Origin: Lysobacteraceae bacterium
GTDB taxonomy: Bacteria > Pseudomonadota > Gammaproteobacteria > Xanthomonadales > Xanthomonadaceae
Direction: 5' to 3'
DNA length: 64,000 bases
NCBI GenBank assembly: GCA_031263725.1
Contig: JAISFF010000036.1
Location: 24,190-88,189 of the forward strand
The position numbers were made by a program, and so were the translations under genes. Every line of letters begins with the position of its first letter. Position 1 is the stretch's first letter. The notes below the pieces were generated by a model that worked only from the letters and a program-made list of their open reading frames with translations, was not told the DNA's origin and did not search any database. This document shows positions 38,098 through 49,636 of the stretch, piece after piece.

Positions 38098-39603
38098 ATG
38101 AGTAAGGAACTTCTGCTGGTCGTAGACGCTGTAGCCAACGAAAAGGGTGTGCCGCACGAGGTGATTTTCGAGGCGATCGAGGCTGCGTTGGCTTCCGCGG
38201 CCAAAAAGCGTTATGCCAACGAAGATGTTTCGGTGCGTGTCACGATCGATTCCAAGGACGGCAGCTACGAGACCTTCCGTCGTTGGGAGGTGGTTGCCGA
38301 CGATGTAGTGATGGAGTCGCCCGATCGGCAGATCCGTCTGATGGACGCCGTGGACGAAGCCGATGGCGTCGAAGTCGGCGACTATATCGAAGAGCAGATC
38401 GAAAATCCCGAGTTCGGACGTATCGCTGCCCAGGCTGCGAAGCAGGTCATCGTGCAACGCGTTCGCGAGGCCGAGCGCCAGCAGGTCGTCGATACGTGGA
38501 AGGATCGCGTCGGCGAGCTGATCACCGGCGTGGTCAAGCGTGTGGAGCGCGGCAACGTCTATGTCGACTTGGGCGGAAACGCCGAGGCGTTCATCCCCAA
38601 GGACAAGGGCATTCCGCGCGACGTGTTGCGTGCCGGAGACCGCGTGCGCGGCTATTTGGCCGAGGTGCGGAACGAACCGCGCGGTCCGCAGTTGTTCATC
38701 AGCCGGGCCGCCCCCGAATTCATGATTGAGCTGTTCAAGCTCGAAGTACCCGAAGTCGGCCAGGGGCTGGTCGAAATCAAGGCCTGTGCCCGCGATCCGG
38801 GCGATCGCGCCAAGATCGCCGTATTGGCGCATGACAGCCGCACCGACCCCATCGGCGCCTGCATCGGCATGCGCGGATCGCGCGTGCAGGCTGTGTCCAA
38901 CGAGCTCAACGGCGAGCGCGTCGATATCGTTCTCTGGAACGAGAATCCGGCGCAGTTCGTCATCAACGCGATGGCGCCGGCCGAGGTCCAGTCGATCATC
39001 GTCGATGAGGAAAAGCATTCGATGGATCTGGCGGTCGCCGAGGACCGGCTGGCGCAGGCGATCGGCAAGGGCGGACAGAACGTGCGCCTGGCAAGCCGCC
39101 TGACCGGTTGGCAGCTCAACGTCATGACCGCCGATCAGGTCCAGGCCAAGAGCGAGGCCGAGCAGGCCGCGGCGCGGCGTCTGTTCATGGAAAAGCTGGA
39201 AGTCGACGAGGAAATCTCCGCGATCCTGGTGGCCGAAGGCTTCAATACGGTCGAGGAAATTGCCTATGTGCCGGTCGGCGAGCTGTTGGCGATCGAGGGT
39301 TTCGACGAGGATATCGTCGAGGAGCTGCGTGCCCGCGCCCGCGACGCGCTGCTCAACGAAGCACTGGCCGTGGAGGAAGGCGTCGGCGATGATGCGCCGT
39401 CGGAAGACCTGCTGGCGCTGCCGGGCATGGATGAGGAGCTCGCCAACACCTTGGCGCGGCGCGGCATCCATACCAGCGAGGATCTGGCCGAGCTGGCCGC
39501 GGATGAAATTCTGGATGTAGACGGTGTGGACGAGGAGCGCGCCGCGGCGCTGATCCTGGCGGCCCGCGCCGAGGAGATCGCCAGACTGGAGCGTGGCGAG
39601 TAA
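38098..39603 (+). CDS. nusA: Transcription termination/antitermination factor NusA
   Basis: 501 residues in the usual domain order. The N-terminal RNA polymerase-binding domain starts at MSKELLLVVDAVANEKGV. The S1 domain is at about residues 137-200 (GVVKRVERGNVYVDLGGNAEAFIPK), and the KH domains include DPIGACIGMRGSRVQAVSNEL and GKGGQNVRLASRLTGW. Two acidic C-terminal helix-hairpin-helix repeats follow residue 360. NusA controls pausing, termination and antitermination, and its synthesis in this operon is often autoregulated. Confidence 0.98.
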   Translation: MSKELLLVVDAVANEKGVPHEVIFEAIEAALASAAKKRYANEDVSVRVTIDSKDGSYETFRRWEVVADDVVMESPDRQIRLMDAVDEADGVEVGDYIEEQIENPEFGRIAAQAAKQVIVQRVREAERQQVVDTWKDRVGELITGVVKRVERGNVYVDLGGNAEAFIPKDKGIPRDVLRAGDRVRGYLAEVRNEPRGPQLFISRAAPEFMIELFKLEVPEVGQGLVEIKACARDPGDRAKIAVLAHDSRTDPIGACIGMRGSRVQAVSNELNGERVDIVLWNENPAQFVINAMAPAEVQSIIVDEEKHSMDLAVAEDRLAQAIGKGGQNVRLASRLTGWQLNVMTADQVQAKSEAEQAAARRLFMEKLEVDEEISAILVAEGFNTVEEIAYVPVGELLAIEGFDEDIVEELRARARDALLNEALAVEEGVGDDAPSEDLLALPGMDEELANTLARRGIHTSEDLAELAADEILDVDGVDEERAAALILAARAEEIARLERGE

Positions 39604-39724
39604 TCCCAGCTTTCCGTCGCGATCGCGAGGAAAGCCGGTACCGGGATGTACCGAGTTGGAACGTACCGTGTTTTGAACCGGCCCCGGATGTTCCGGGGAT
39701 TTGCACCGAGGTCACAGGATCCGA

Positions 39725-42319
39725 ATGTCGCAGCAAACTACCATTCGCAAGCTCGCAGAACTGGTCAATACGCCGGTCGATAAGCTGTTGGAACAACTGG
39801 CCGAGGCCGGAATGACCTTTGCCGGTCCGGATCAGCCGGTGACCAGCACGGAGAAGATGAAGCTGCTCGGCTTTCTGCGCCGTACCCACGGCAAGACGGA
39901 ACCGGCCAGCGCCGAGCTTGGCGTGCCGAAAAAGATCACCCTGAAGCGGCGCAAGACCGAGGAACTGACCATTGGCGGCGGGCGTAGCAAGACCACCGTG
40001 AATGTCGAAGTCCGGCAGAAGCGCACCTACGTGAAAGCCGCCGCCGTGGCCACCGAGGCCCCGGTGATTGACGACGAGCGCGCGGAGGCATTGCGCAAGC
40101 TGGAAGAGTCGCGCCAGCGCAACTTGGCCGAGCAGCAGAAGCTGGCCGAGGAAGACCGGGTTCGCGCCGAAGAGCAGGAACTCAAGCGCCGCAAGGAAGA
40201 GGCGGAAGCGGAGCGCCAGCGCCTGATCGCCGAGGAAGAGGAGCGTCGCGTTGCAACCGCTGCGGCCGAAAAGGATCTCTCCGACGACGATGAGTCTGCG
40301 GTCAAGGTCGGGCGCGGCGCCGCCAACAAGCCGGCGCGCAACGAAGAAGGCCGCGCGCACGGCAAGGGCAAGGGGCGCAGTTCCATGCCCCCGGGACGCG
40401 ATCGTGAAGACAGTGACGGCGGGCGTTTCGGCGGCCAGTTGCATTTGACCACGGCCGATCGCGCACGCCGCTCCAACAGCCGTGCCAAGCCGGTCAAGTC
40501 GCGCCGTATCGACAACCGGGCCGCAGGCGGCTCTGGCGGATTCGAGCGTCCTACCGCGCCGGTGGTGCGCGAGGTCGCCATCGGCGACAGCATCACCGTG
40601 GCCGATCTGGCCCAGAAGCTGGCGATGAAGGGCGGCGATGTGGTCAAGGCTCTGTTCAAGATGGGGGTGATGGCGACCATCACCCAGAGCATCGATCACG
40701 ACACGGCGGTATTGGTCACCGAGGAACTGGGCCACAAGGCGGTACGTGCCGATCATGACGATGCCGAGACCGAGTTGCTGGCCTATGTCGACGAGGCGGG
40801 CGGCGAGAAAGTGCCGCGTCCTCCGGTGGTGACGATCATGGGCCATGTCGATCACGGCAAGACTTCGCTGCTGGACTACATCCGGCGTACCCGCGTAGCC
40901 AAGGGCGAAGTCGGCGGCATCACCCAGCATATCGGTGCCTATCACGTCGAAACACCGAAGGGCGTGGTCAGCTTCCTGGATACGCCGGGCCATGCGGCGT
41001 TCACTTCCATGCGCGCGCGCGGCGCGCAGCTGACCGATATCGTGGTTCTGGTGGTGGCCGCCGATGACGGCGTCATGCCGCAGACCAAGGAAGCGGTCCA
41101 GCACGCCAAGGCGGGCGGGGTTCCGCTGATCGTGGCGATCAACAAGATCGACAAGGCCAGCGCCGATCCGGGCAGGGTGAAGAACGAACTGCTGGCCGAG
41201 GATGTGGTCGCCGAGGATTTCGGCGGCGACACGCAGATGGTCGAAATCTCGGCCAAGACCGGACAGGGTATCGACGATCTGCTGGACGCGATCCTGCTGC
41301 AGGCCGAAGTGCTGGAACTGAGGGCGGTGCGCGACGGCAACGCCAGTGGCGTGGTGATCGAATCCGCGCTGGACAAGGGCCGTGGTCCGGTGGCGACGGT
41401 GCTGGTACAGCAGGGCACGCTGAAAAAGGGCGACTACCTGGTCTGCGGCATCCAGTACGGCCGCGTGCGCGCGTTGTTCGATGAAACGGGCGCGCAGCCG
41501 GAAAGCGCGGGTCCGTCGATTCCGATGCAGGTATTGGGCCTGTCGGGCGTACCCGATGCCGGCGACGACTTCGTCGTGGTCAAGGACGAACGTCTGGCCA
41601 AGGATGTTGCCCAGCAGCGCGAGACCAAACAGCGCGAGTCGCGTCTGGTCAAGCAGGGCGGCAGCCGGATGGAAGACATCATGGCGCAGATGGGCAGCGG
41701 CGAGCAGTTGGCGCTGAACCTGGTTGTGAAGGCGGATGTGCAAGGTTCCGTGGAAGCGTTGCGGCAGGCCCTTACCGCCCTGTCCAATGACCAGATCCGC
41801 ATCAACGTGCTCAGTTCCGGCGTCGGCGGCATCACCGAGTCCGATGCCAATGTGGCGATGACGGCCAAGGCCACGCTGATCGGCTTCAACGTGCGCGCCG
41901 ATGCCAGCGCCCGCAAGATCATCGAAGCCAACCATCTGGATCTGCGTTATTTCTCGATCATCTACGACGTGATCGATCAGGTGAAGCAGGTGGCGTCCGG
42001 ATTGCTGGGCGTGGAAATCCGCGAAGAGATCATCGGTACGGCCGAGGTTCGCGATGTCTTCCGCAGCTCCAAGTTCGGCGCCGTGGCCGGCTGCATGGTG
42101 GTGGAGGGCGTGGTCCGCCGCAACAACCCGATCCGGGTGCTGCGCGACAACACCGTCATCTTCCAGGGCGAACTGGAATCGCTGCGCCGTTTCAAGGAGA
42201 ACGTGGACGAAGTGCGCAACGGCACCGAGTGCGGCATCGGCGTGAAGGAGTACAACGACATCAAGCCGGGCGACCAGATCGAGTGCTTTGAGCGCATCGA
42301 GGTCCAGCGCACGCTGTAA
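39725..42319 (+). CDS. infB: Translation initiation factor IF-2
   Basis: 864 residues. An N-terminal IF2-N domain ([23 protein letters not shown]) is followed by a charged Lys/Glu/Arg linker (residues about 100-260) and a second IF2-N module. The GTPase core has G1 [10 protein letters not shown]3 DTPGHAAF and G4 NKID. The C-terminal domains bind fMet-tRNA, encoded at the head of the same operon. The ATG at 39725 follows AGGATCC; an upstream ATG at 39701 gives an atypical start. An 8-codon-scale hairpin CCCCGGA/TCCGGGG at 39682-39698 lies in its leader. Confidence 0.98.
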   Translation: MSQQTTIRKLAELVNTPVDKLLEQLAEAGMTFAGPDQPVTSTEKMKLLGFLRRTHGKTEPASAELGVPKKITLKRRKTEELTIGGGRSKTTVNVEVRQKRTYVKAAAVATEAPVIDDERAEALRKLEESRQRNLAEQQKLAEEDRVRAEEQELKRRKEEAEAERQRLIAEEEERRVATAAAEKDLSDDDESAVKVGRGAANKPARNEEGRAHGKGKGRSSMPPGRDREDSDGGRFGGQLHLTTADRARRSNSRAKPVKSRRIDNRAAGGSGGFERPTAPVVREVAIGDSITVADLAQKLAMKGGDVVKALFKMGVMATITQSIDHDTAVLVTEELGHKAVRADHDDAETELLAYVDEAGGEKVPRPPVVTIMGHVDHGKTSLLDYIRRTRVAKGEVGGITQHIGAYHVETPKGVVSFLDTPGHAAFTSMRARGAQLTDIVVLVVAADDGVMPQTKEAVQHAKAGGVPLIVAINKIDKASADPGRVKNELLAEDVVAEDFGGDTQMVEISAKTGQGIDDLLDAILLQAEVLELRAVRDGNASGVVIESALDKGRGPVATVLVQQGTLKKGDYLVCGIQYGRVRALFDETGAQPESAGPSIPMQVLGLSGVPDAGDDFVVVKDERLAKDVAQQRETKQRESRLVKQGGSRMEDIMAQMGSGEQLALNLVVKADVQGSVEALRQALTALSNDQIRINVLSSGVGGITESDANVAMTAKATLIGFNVRADASARKIIEANHLDLRYFSIIYDVIDQVKQVASGLLGVEIREEIIGTAEVRDVFRSSKFGAVAGCMVVEGVVRRNNPIRVLRDNTVIFQGELESLRRFKENVDEVRNGTECGIGVKEYNDIKPGDQIECFERIEVQRTL

Positions 42320-42337
42320 ACAGCCGGAGCCGATGAT

Positions 42338-42742
42338 ATGAGTCAGCAGCGTTCGTTCCATCGCACCGACCGGGTATCCGCCCAGCTCCGCCGCGAGCTG
42401 GGCACACTGGTGCGGCAGGCGGTGCAGGAATACGGCATTCCTTCGGTCAGCGTCTCCGACGTGGAAGTCACCCGCGACCTGGCGCATGCCAAGGTCTACG
42501 TCATCGCGTTGCAGTCCGGACGGTCGCAGGAAGCGGTCAAAGCCCTGCGCGAGCTGTCCAAGGAGCTTCGCCATCGCCTGGCGCAGGTGGTGCGGATGCG
42601 CCATGTGCCGGAACTGAACTTTCTCTACGACGACTCGGTCGATCGCGGCGAGCGTATCGACGCGTTGCTGCGCGGCGTGGCCGCGGATACCGGCGCCGAT
42701 CTCGGTGGCGATTCCGATGGCGACTCCACACCGGGGTCGTGA
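42338..42742 (+). CDS. rbfA: Ribosome-binding factor A
   Basis: 134 residues. KH-fold factor for 30S maturation and cold adaptation. Recognised by FHRTDRVSAQLRRELGTLV, SVSDVEVTRDLAHAKVYV and RMRHVPELNFLYDDSVDRGERIDALL. A short acidic tail (DLGGDSDGDSTPGS) ends the protein. 18 bases after infB. Confidence 0.96.
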   Translation: MSQQRSFHRTDRVSAQLRRELGTLVRQAVQEYGIPSVSVSDVEVTRDLAHAKVYVIALQSGRSQEAVKALRELSKELRHRLAQVVRMRHVPELNFLYDDSVDRGERIDALLRGVAADTGADLGGDSDGDSTPGS

Positions 42743-42873
42743 ATGCCGGAACCAGCATGGGCATCCAGTCGGTACGCCGGATGCCGTCGCTGCCGATGGC
42801 AATGTCTCTCGGTTGCACGGGCCTGGCATGACGCAACGCGCCTCCGGTTTTCCTTCTCTGATTTTCGGCTCCC

Positions 42874-43800
42874 GTGGCATCGCGTAAGGGGCGCCGCCTG
42901 GATGGCATTCTGCTGCTGGACAAACCCGCCGGGTTGAGTTCCAACGCTGCGCTGCAGCGCGCACGGCGGCTGTTCGGTGCCGGGAAGGCCGGACATACCG
43001 GCAGCCTCGACCCGCTGGCGACCGGACTTCTGCCGGTCTGCTTCGGCGAGGCAACCAAAATCGCAGGCCTGCTGCTCGGTGCGAACAAGGCCTATGCAGC
43101 CGAGGTCACCTTGGGTGCCAGCACCGATACGGACGATGCCGAAGGTCAAGTCCTGTTCGCAAAGGCAGTTCCGGCGATCGATGTTGCGATGCTGGGCCGG
43201 GCCTTGCAGCCCTTTCTCGGCACGATCCGGCAGCGTGCGCCGATCTATTCGGCTCTCAAACAGGGCGGGGAACCTCTGTATGCGCGGGCGCGTCGTGGCG
43301 AGACGATCCAGGCCCCGGTCCGCGAGGTTGTGATCCATGACATCCGCATCATTGCGATCGAGGGGCGTCGCCTGCGTCTGCATGTGACCTGTGGTTCCGG
43401 AACCTATATCCGCAGTCTGGCGCGGGATCTGGGCGAAGCGCTGGGGTGCGGCGCGCATATTTCCGCATTGCGTAGACTGTGGGTGGCGCCGTTCGATACG
43501 CCACGGATGTACACGCTGGATGAACTGGAAGCCTTGCTTGCGGTTGGCGGGATGGATTCACTGGACAGTCGCCTGTTGCCTCTGGAGATCGGACTGGGCC
43601 TGTTTCCCTCGATCCGGCTCGATGCGCAGGCGGCGATGCGGTTCAGCCAGGGACAGCGATTGCAGGGCACCTGGCCCGCCGCGGCGCCGGTGGCGGTCAT
43701 GGGTCCCGAGGGCAGGGCGCTGGGGTTGGGCCAGGTCGATGACAGCGGTCTGCTGTCGATCCATCGGCTGTTCAACCGGATGCCGGAACTGCCGGCTTAA
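42874..43800 (+). CDS. truB: tRNA pseudouridine(55) synthase TruB
   Basis: 308 residues. Motif [20 protein letters not shown] has the catalytic Asp; [10 protein letters not shown] and [18 protein letters not shown] are also family marks. It makes pseudouridine 55 in the T-loop of tRNAs. Start is GTG at 42874 without a strong ribosome binding site, 131 bases after rbfA, a larger gap than elsewhere in this operon. Confidence 0.96.
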   Translation: MASRKGRRLDGILLLDKPAGLSSNAALQRARRLFGAGKAGHTGSLDPLATGLLPVCFGEATKIAGLLLGANKAYAAEVTLGASTDTDDAEGQVLFAKAVPAIDVAMLGRALQPFLGTIRQRAPIYSALKQGGEPLYARARRGETIQAPVREVVIHDIRIIAIEGRRLRLHVTCGSGTYIRSLARDLGEALGCGAHISALRRLWVAPFDTPRMYTLDELEALLAVGGMDSLDSRLLPLEIGLGLFPSIRLDAQAAMRFSQGQRLQGTWPAAAPVAVMGPEGRALGLGQVDDSGLLSIHRLFNRMPELPA

Positions 43801-43804
43801 CCGC

Positions 43805-43833
43805 TTGTTTCAGAAGACCTGCGGGGCTAGAAT
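43805..43833 (+). promoter_or_regulatory. Probable internal promoter for rpsO-pnp
   Basis: TTGTTT (43805-43810) and TAGAAT (43828-43833) with a 17-base spacer, directly after the truB stop. Start would be near 43840. Confidence 0.6.
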
Positions 43834-43862
43834 GCACAGGCCTTTCAGGCAGTTCTCTCTTC

Positions 43863-43884
43863 GCCGCCAGCATCTGGCGGTTTT
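43863..43884 (+). terminator. Terminator or attenuator in the rpsO leader
   Basis: CCGCCAG (43863-43869) pairs perfectly with CTGGCGG (43873-43879), loop CAT, followed by TTTTT. It ends the truB transcript and also lies just downstream of the apparent rpsO promoter, so it could attenuate rpsO. Confidence 0.75.
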
Positions 43885-43953
43885 TGTTCACGGCGAGTCG
43901 AGCGGTGCGTCAACAGCGACGTTCCTGCTGGCTGCGCATCTCAGAGACATGAC

Positions 43954-44211
43954 ATGATCGATACACAGAAAATCATCAAGGAGCACCAGCGCGGCGCCAA
44001 CGATACGGGTTCTCCCGAAGTCCAGGTCGCGTTGCTGACCGGCCGCATCGAGCAGCTGACCGAGCATTTCAAGATCCACAAAAAGGATCACCACAGCCGC
44101 CGCGGTCTGCTGCAACTGGTCAACCAGCGTCGCAGCCTGCTGGATTATCTGAAACGCAAGGATGTGGAACGCTACAAGGCATTGATCGCCAAACTCGGCC
44201 TGCGCCGCTGA
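43954..44211 (+). CDS. rpsO: 30S ribosomal protein S15
   Basis: 85 residues. [24 protein letters not shown], then [28 protein letters not shown], is the S15 core. It binds 16S rRNA early in 30S assembly and often represses its own translation. The N-terminus ([14 protein letters not shown]) differs slightly from Escherichia coli but is like Xanthomonadaceae. Followed by a terminator hairpin before pnp. Confidence 0.98.
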   Translation: MIDTQKIIKEHQRGANDTGSPEVQVALLTGRIEQLTEHFKIHKKDHHSRRGLLQLVNQRRSLLDYLKRKDVERYKALIAKLGLRR

Positions 44212-44224
44212 TTACGAATACCCG

Positions 44225-44257
44225 CCGCGGTGCAGTGATGTACCGCGGTGTTTTTTT
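44225..44257 (+). terminator. Terminator between rpsO and pnp
   Basis: CCGCGGT (44225-44231) pairs with ACCGCGG (44242-44248) across a 10-base loop, then TGTTTTTTT. Partial read-through is expected, since pnp follows without a clear promoter of its own. Confidence 0.82.
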
Positions 44258-44274
44258 GCTGGGGCATATCCTCT

Positions 44275-44313
44275 CTGGTCGACCAGCCGGCCAACCATGA
44301 CGGCAGGGGCTGG
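44275..44313 (+). promoter_or_regulatory. Structured pnp leader
   Basis: A self-complementary CTGGTCGACCAG (44275-44286) overlaps CCAGCC (44283-44288), which can instead pair with GGCTGG (44308-44313). Known: the Escherichia coli pnp leader is a duplex cut by RNase III and used by PNPase to repress itself. Inference: analogous role here. Confidence 0.4.
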
Positions 44314-44359
44314 ACATGGTTCATCCGCAGAAAGCACCCTCATTCTTTAAGGTATCAAC

Positions 44360-46471
<2,112 letters not shown>

Positions 46472-46506
46472 TTCGCCAAGGGCGCAAGTCCGGAATCGCG
46501 GATACG

Positions 46507-46536
46507 AAAAAGCGGGCCTCGGCCCGCTTTTTTTGT
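46507..46536 (+). terminator. Rho-independent terminator after pnp
   Basis: AAAAAGCGGGCC (46507-46518) pairs with GGCCCGCTTTTT, loop TC, and the T-tract continues. Ends the rimP-pnp operon. Confidence 0.93.
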
Positions 46537-46650
46537 CCAGCGTCATCTGCAATGGAAACGATCGCGCGATCGGATGCACGGACCGCATGCGCATCGACCG
46601 GGCACATCGGCATCGGCCGTAATCCGCCCGCTGCAATGCCGCAGGCGCCG

Positions 46651-47433
46651 TCACTTGTGCGGATTGAATCCTTCCGGCCAGCGGATATGGTTGGAGATGC
46701 TCAGTTCTTCCAGACCGTCGAAATCCAGGATGACGACCCGGTAGGTCTCGGGCAGTGCGATCAGTTTCCGGCTGCGCAACGTGCTCAGGCTGCGGCTTAC
46801 GGTTTCGACGGTCATTCCCAGGTGGTCGGCGATGTCCGCGCGCGGCATCTGCAAGGTCAGGATGTTTCCCGAGTTGCCGCAGCGCGCCTGCTGGGCGGCC
46901 AGCCGTAACAGGAAATCCGCCAGCCGTTCGGTCGGATTCATACGGGCCAGCAGGACCATGTGTTCGCGAATCTCGTCCAGCTCTTCGCAGGCGCGTTCGT
47001 AGAGCACGCGTTGCAGCTGCGGCAGCCGCAGGCACAGCTCCTTCATGCCTTCGAGATTGATGCGGCAAACGCTGGTGTCGGCCAGCGCTTCGATGTCATG
47101 ACGATGCTGCTGCGCCATGCTCAGACCGATGAAGTCGCCCGGCAATGCGAATCCGGTGACTTGGCGGCGTCCGTCGGGCAGCAGCCGAACCATGCGCAGG
47201 GCGCCTGCGGTGACCGAATAGACATAGCGGCGCAGATCGCCCTGTCGCGCCAGCGTGGTGCCGGCTGGCACGATATGCGTGCTGGAGATCGAATCCAGCG
47301 CCTGCATCTCCAGCGAGGACAGCACCATGCAGACCGACAGGGGCCGGGCCTGGCAGACGGCACAGTACGTGGCGCGCGGAGACTCGCCATTGGGAGGAAA
47401 CAAGCCAGGATGATCGTATGGCGGCCAGGACAT
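46651..47433 (-). CDS. fnr: FNR-family oxygen-responsive transcription regulator
   Basis: 260 residues. The N-terminal cysteines C24, C27 and C35 (pattern C-x2-C-x7-C) plus C123 match the 4Fe-4S ligands of FNR/FnrN/FixK-type sensors. A cyclic-nucleotide-like beta-barrel follows (VPAGTTLARQGDLRRYVYSV...LPGDFIGLS), then a dimer helix and a helix-turn-helix with the recognition segment GMTVETVSRSLSTLRSRKLI, whose E-SR triad reads TTGAT half-sites. Inference: senses low oxygen and switches respiratory genes. Transcribed divergently from hisS. Symbol by family; Escherichia coli FNR has x5 rather than x7 spacing. Confidence 0.88.
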   Translation of the reverse strand: MSWPPYDHPGLFPPNGESPRATYCAVCQARPLSVCMVLSSLEMQALDSISSTHIVPAGTTLARQGDLRRYVYSVTAGALRMVRLLPDGRRQVTGFALPGDFIGLSMAQQHRHDIEALADTSVCRINLEGMKELCLRLPQLQRVLYERACEELDEIREHMVLLARMNPTERLADFLLRLAAQQARCGNSGNILTLQMPRADIADHLGMTVETVSRSLSTLRSRKLIALPETYRVVILDFDGLEELSISNHIRWPEGFNPHK

Positions 47434-47570
47434 CGGCTCAAATTCGGAAACCTAAACCGCAACCATGATACCGGGTAAAACGCTGAACACACTCCGATGC
47501 GGCCAAGTCGTTCGTCGCCCGTTAGAATAAACGGCTCCGCCATCGCTTCCATCAACCAGGAGCCACTCGT

Positions 47571-48962
47571 TTGATCAGGCCACGCACTCCATCCGGCGTC
47601 CTCGAGCTGCTGCCGCGCGAGCAGATCGCCTTCCAGCGGATGCTGGACGTGATCCGGCGCAATTACGAGAGATTCGGTTTCCTGCCGATCGAAACGCCCG
47701 TATTCGAGCTGTCCGAGGTGCTGCTGACCAAATCCGGCGGCGAGACCGAACGGCAAGTCTATTTCGTGCAATCGACCGGGACCCTGGAGAAGCAGGAGGA
47801 AGGGTTGCCGGAGATGGCGCTGCACTTCGATCTGACCGTGCCGCTGGCCCGCTATGTGGCCGAGCACGAACATTCATTGAGCTTTCCGTTCCGCCGCTAT
47901 CAAATGCAGCGCGTCTATCGTGGCGAACGCGCGCAGCGTGGCCGCTTCCGCGAGTTCCACCAATGCGATATCGATGTCATCGGCAAGGACACGCTGAGCA
48001 TCCGTTATGACGCCGAAGTGCTGGCCGTCATCCATGCCGTCTTCGCGGAAATGGGTATCGGCGATTTCCGCATCCAGCTGAACAATCGCAAGCTCATGCG
48101 GGGATTCTTCGAAAGCCTGGATGTCACCGATAGCGAGCAGCAATCGGCGGTGTTGCGCGAAGTCGACAAGCTCGACAAGCGCGGTGGCGATGCCGTGCGC
48201 GAGACCCTGGCCGGTCCCGGATTCGGATTGGCCACGGATACGGTGCAGAAGATCCTGGATTTCGTGGCGGTCCGTTCCAGCGATCACGCGGACGCATTGG
48301 CGAGGCTGGATGCGCTGGATGGTCTGCGCGGCGCTACGGAGACATTCCGCCAGGGGCTGGCCGAGCTGCGCGAAGTGCTGGCCCTGGTGCGCGCACTGGG
48401 CGTGCCCGACAGCCATTACTGCCTGAATCTCTCGATTGCGCGCGGCCTGGACTATTACACCGGTACCGTCTACGAGACCATCCTGACCGACCATCCGCAG
48501 ATCGGTTCGATCTGTTCCGGCGGTCGTTACGAAAATCTGGCCAGCCACTACACCAGGTCCAAGCTGCCGGGCGTGGGCATTTCGATCGGATTGAGCCGCC
48601 TGTATTGGCAATTGCGCGAAGCCGGACTGGTTTCCGGCGCTGACGAGAGCAGCGTGCAGGCCATGGTGGCGTTGATGGGCGACGAGCATCTGGCCGATGC
48701 CCTGGACATCGCGCGCCGCTTGCGAAGCGGCGGCATCAATACCGAAGTACAGATGGAACCGCGCAAGCTCGCCAGGCAATTCCAGTACGCATCGCGGGCC
48801 GGGATACGTTTCGTCGTACTGGCCGCGGAAGATGAACTGGCGCGTGGCGTGGTCACCGTCAAGGATCTGAGCCGGGAGCAGCAATACGAGGTCGTCCGCG
48901 AGGAACTGGCCGATACCTTGCAGGTGGAACTGGAGCAGGCGCGGGCGCTCGCGGGCCGATAG
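47571..48962 (+). CDS. hisS: Histidine--tRNA ligase
   Basis: 463 residues. Class II synthetase: motif 2 region [22 protein letters not shown], the histidine loop [13 protein letters not shown], and motif 3 [15 protein letters not shown]-terminal anticodon-binding domain starts near [15 protein letters not shown]. Start is TTG at 47571, with AGGAG 9 bases upstream. A TAGAAT hexamer at 47523-47528 could be the -10, but no matching -35 is seen. Confidence 0.97.
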   Translation: MIRPRTPSGVLELLPREQIAFQRMLDVIRRNYERFGFLPIETPVFELSEVLLTKSGGETERQVYFVQSTGTLEKQEEGLPEMALHFDLTVPLARYVAEHEHSLSFPFRRYQMQRVYRGERAQRGRFREFHQCDIDVIGKDTLSIRYDAEVLAVIHAVFAEMGIGDFRIQLNNRKLMRGFFESLDVTDSEQQSAVLREVDKLDKRGGDAVRETLAGPGFGLATDTVQKILDFVAVRSSDHADALARLDALDGLRGATETFRQGLAELREVLALVRALGVPDSHYCLNLSIARGLDYYTGTVYETILTDHPQIGSICSGGRYENLASHYTRSKLPGVGISIGLSRLYWQLREAGLVSGADESSVQAMVALMGDEHLADALDIARRLRSGGINTEVQMEPRKLARQFQYASRAGIRFVVLAAEDELARGVVTVKDLSREQQYEVVREELADTLQVELEQARALAGR

Positions 48963-49034
48963 GCGGGCCGGCATTCCGCATCGTTTTTCCGGCAACGCCC
49001 TTGCTTCGGGGAACACGGTCGATCCGGTTGTCCG

Positions 49035-49068
49035 CGTGTTCAAAACACGTATTCAAGTAGGATAGAAT
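49035..49068 (+). promoter_or_regulatory. Promoter of ygiBC with overlapping palindrome
   Basis: TTCAAA (49039-49044) and TAGAAT (49063-49068) are 18 bases apart. CGTGTT-CAA-AACACG (49035-49049) is a perfect inverted repeat covering the -35 element, a typical repressor position. Confidence 0.5.
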
Positions 49069-49099
49069 CCGCGCTTCAAATTTAAGGGGAATCTGAATT

Positions 49100-49636
49100 G
49101 TGAAAAGATCCAAGGCCATTGCTCTGGTGATGATGAGCGCCACGCCGTTGCTGTTGACTTCCTGTAGCAGGGAAAGCACGAGCGAAGGCCTGTATACCTC
49201 GGTCGATGCCTGTGCCGCCCAGACCAACGATCGTGCCAGCTGCGAGCGCGCGTTTGCCGACGCCGGACGCCAGGCCGAGAGCAACGCGCCGCGCTATGCC
49301 ACTCGCGAAGAATGTGTCGCCGCGCATGGCGAAGCCAACTGCAAGGAGAGCGGCGACTCCAGCTCCGGCCACCACCAGTCCTATTTCATTCCGATGATGA
49401 CCGGTTTCATGATGGCCCGCATGATGAGCGGCAATCAGGTGGCCGGACTCAACAGCACGCCGGCGTTCCAGGACCGCAACGGCAACTGGCAGCGTCCGGC
49501 GCAGACGGGGGCGGGCCCTTATCGTGCGGGCACGAACCGTATGGTGCCGATCACCAACATGCGCGCCAATGCGGCGCCGACGGTCACCCGCGGCGGTTTC
49601 GGTTCCGGCGGCAGCTCTCGCTCCCGCGGCGGCTGA
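49100..49636 (+). CDS. ygiB: YgiB-family (DUF1190) lipoprotein
   Basis: 178 residues. A lipoprotein signal ends near LLLTSC (Cys22). The Cys-rich domain has VDACAAQTNDRASCERAFADA and APRYATREECVAAHGEANC, closely matching Escherichia coli YgiB. A Met/Gly-rich hydrophobic stretch follows (FIPMMTGFMMARMMSG), then a Gly/Ser/Arg tail with VTRGGFG. Start GTG, preceded by AAGGGGAA. The function of YgiB is unknown; it is usually paired with the next gene, as here (1-base overlap). Confidence 0.9.
   Translation: MKRSKAIALVMMSATPLLLTSCSRESTSEGLYTSVDACAAQTNDRASCERAFADAGRQAESNAPRYATREECVAAHGEANCKESGDSSSGHHQSYFIPMMTGFMMARMMSGNQVAGLNSTPAFQDRNGNWQRPAQTGAGPYRAGTNRMVPITNMRANAAPTVTRGGFGSGGSSRSRGG

Noticed and set aside
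39353..43054. 1233-codon minus-strand open frame opposite nusA, infB and rbfA
   Set aside because: Antisense shadow of GC-rich highly conserved genes; His/Gln/Arg-rich translation with no family resemblance.
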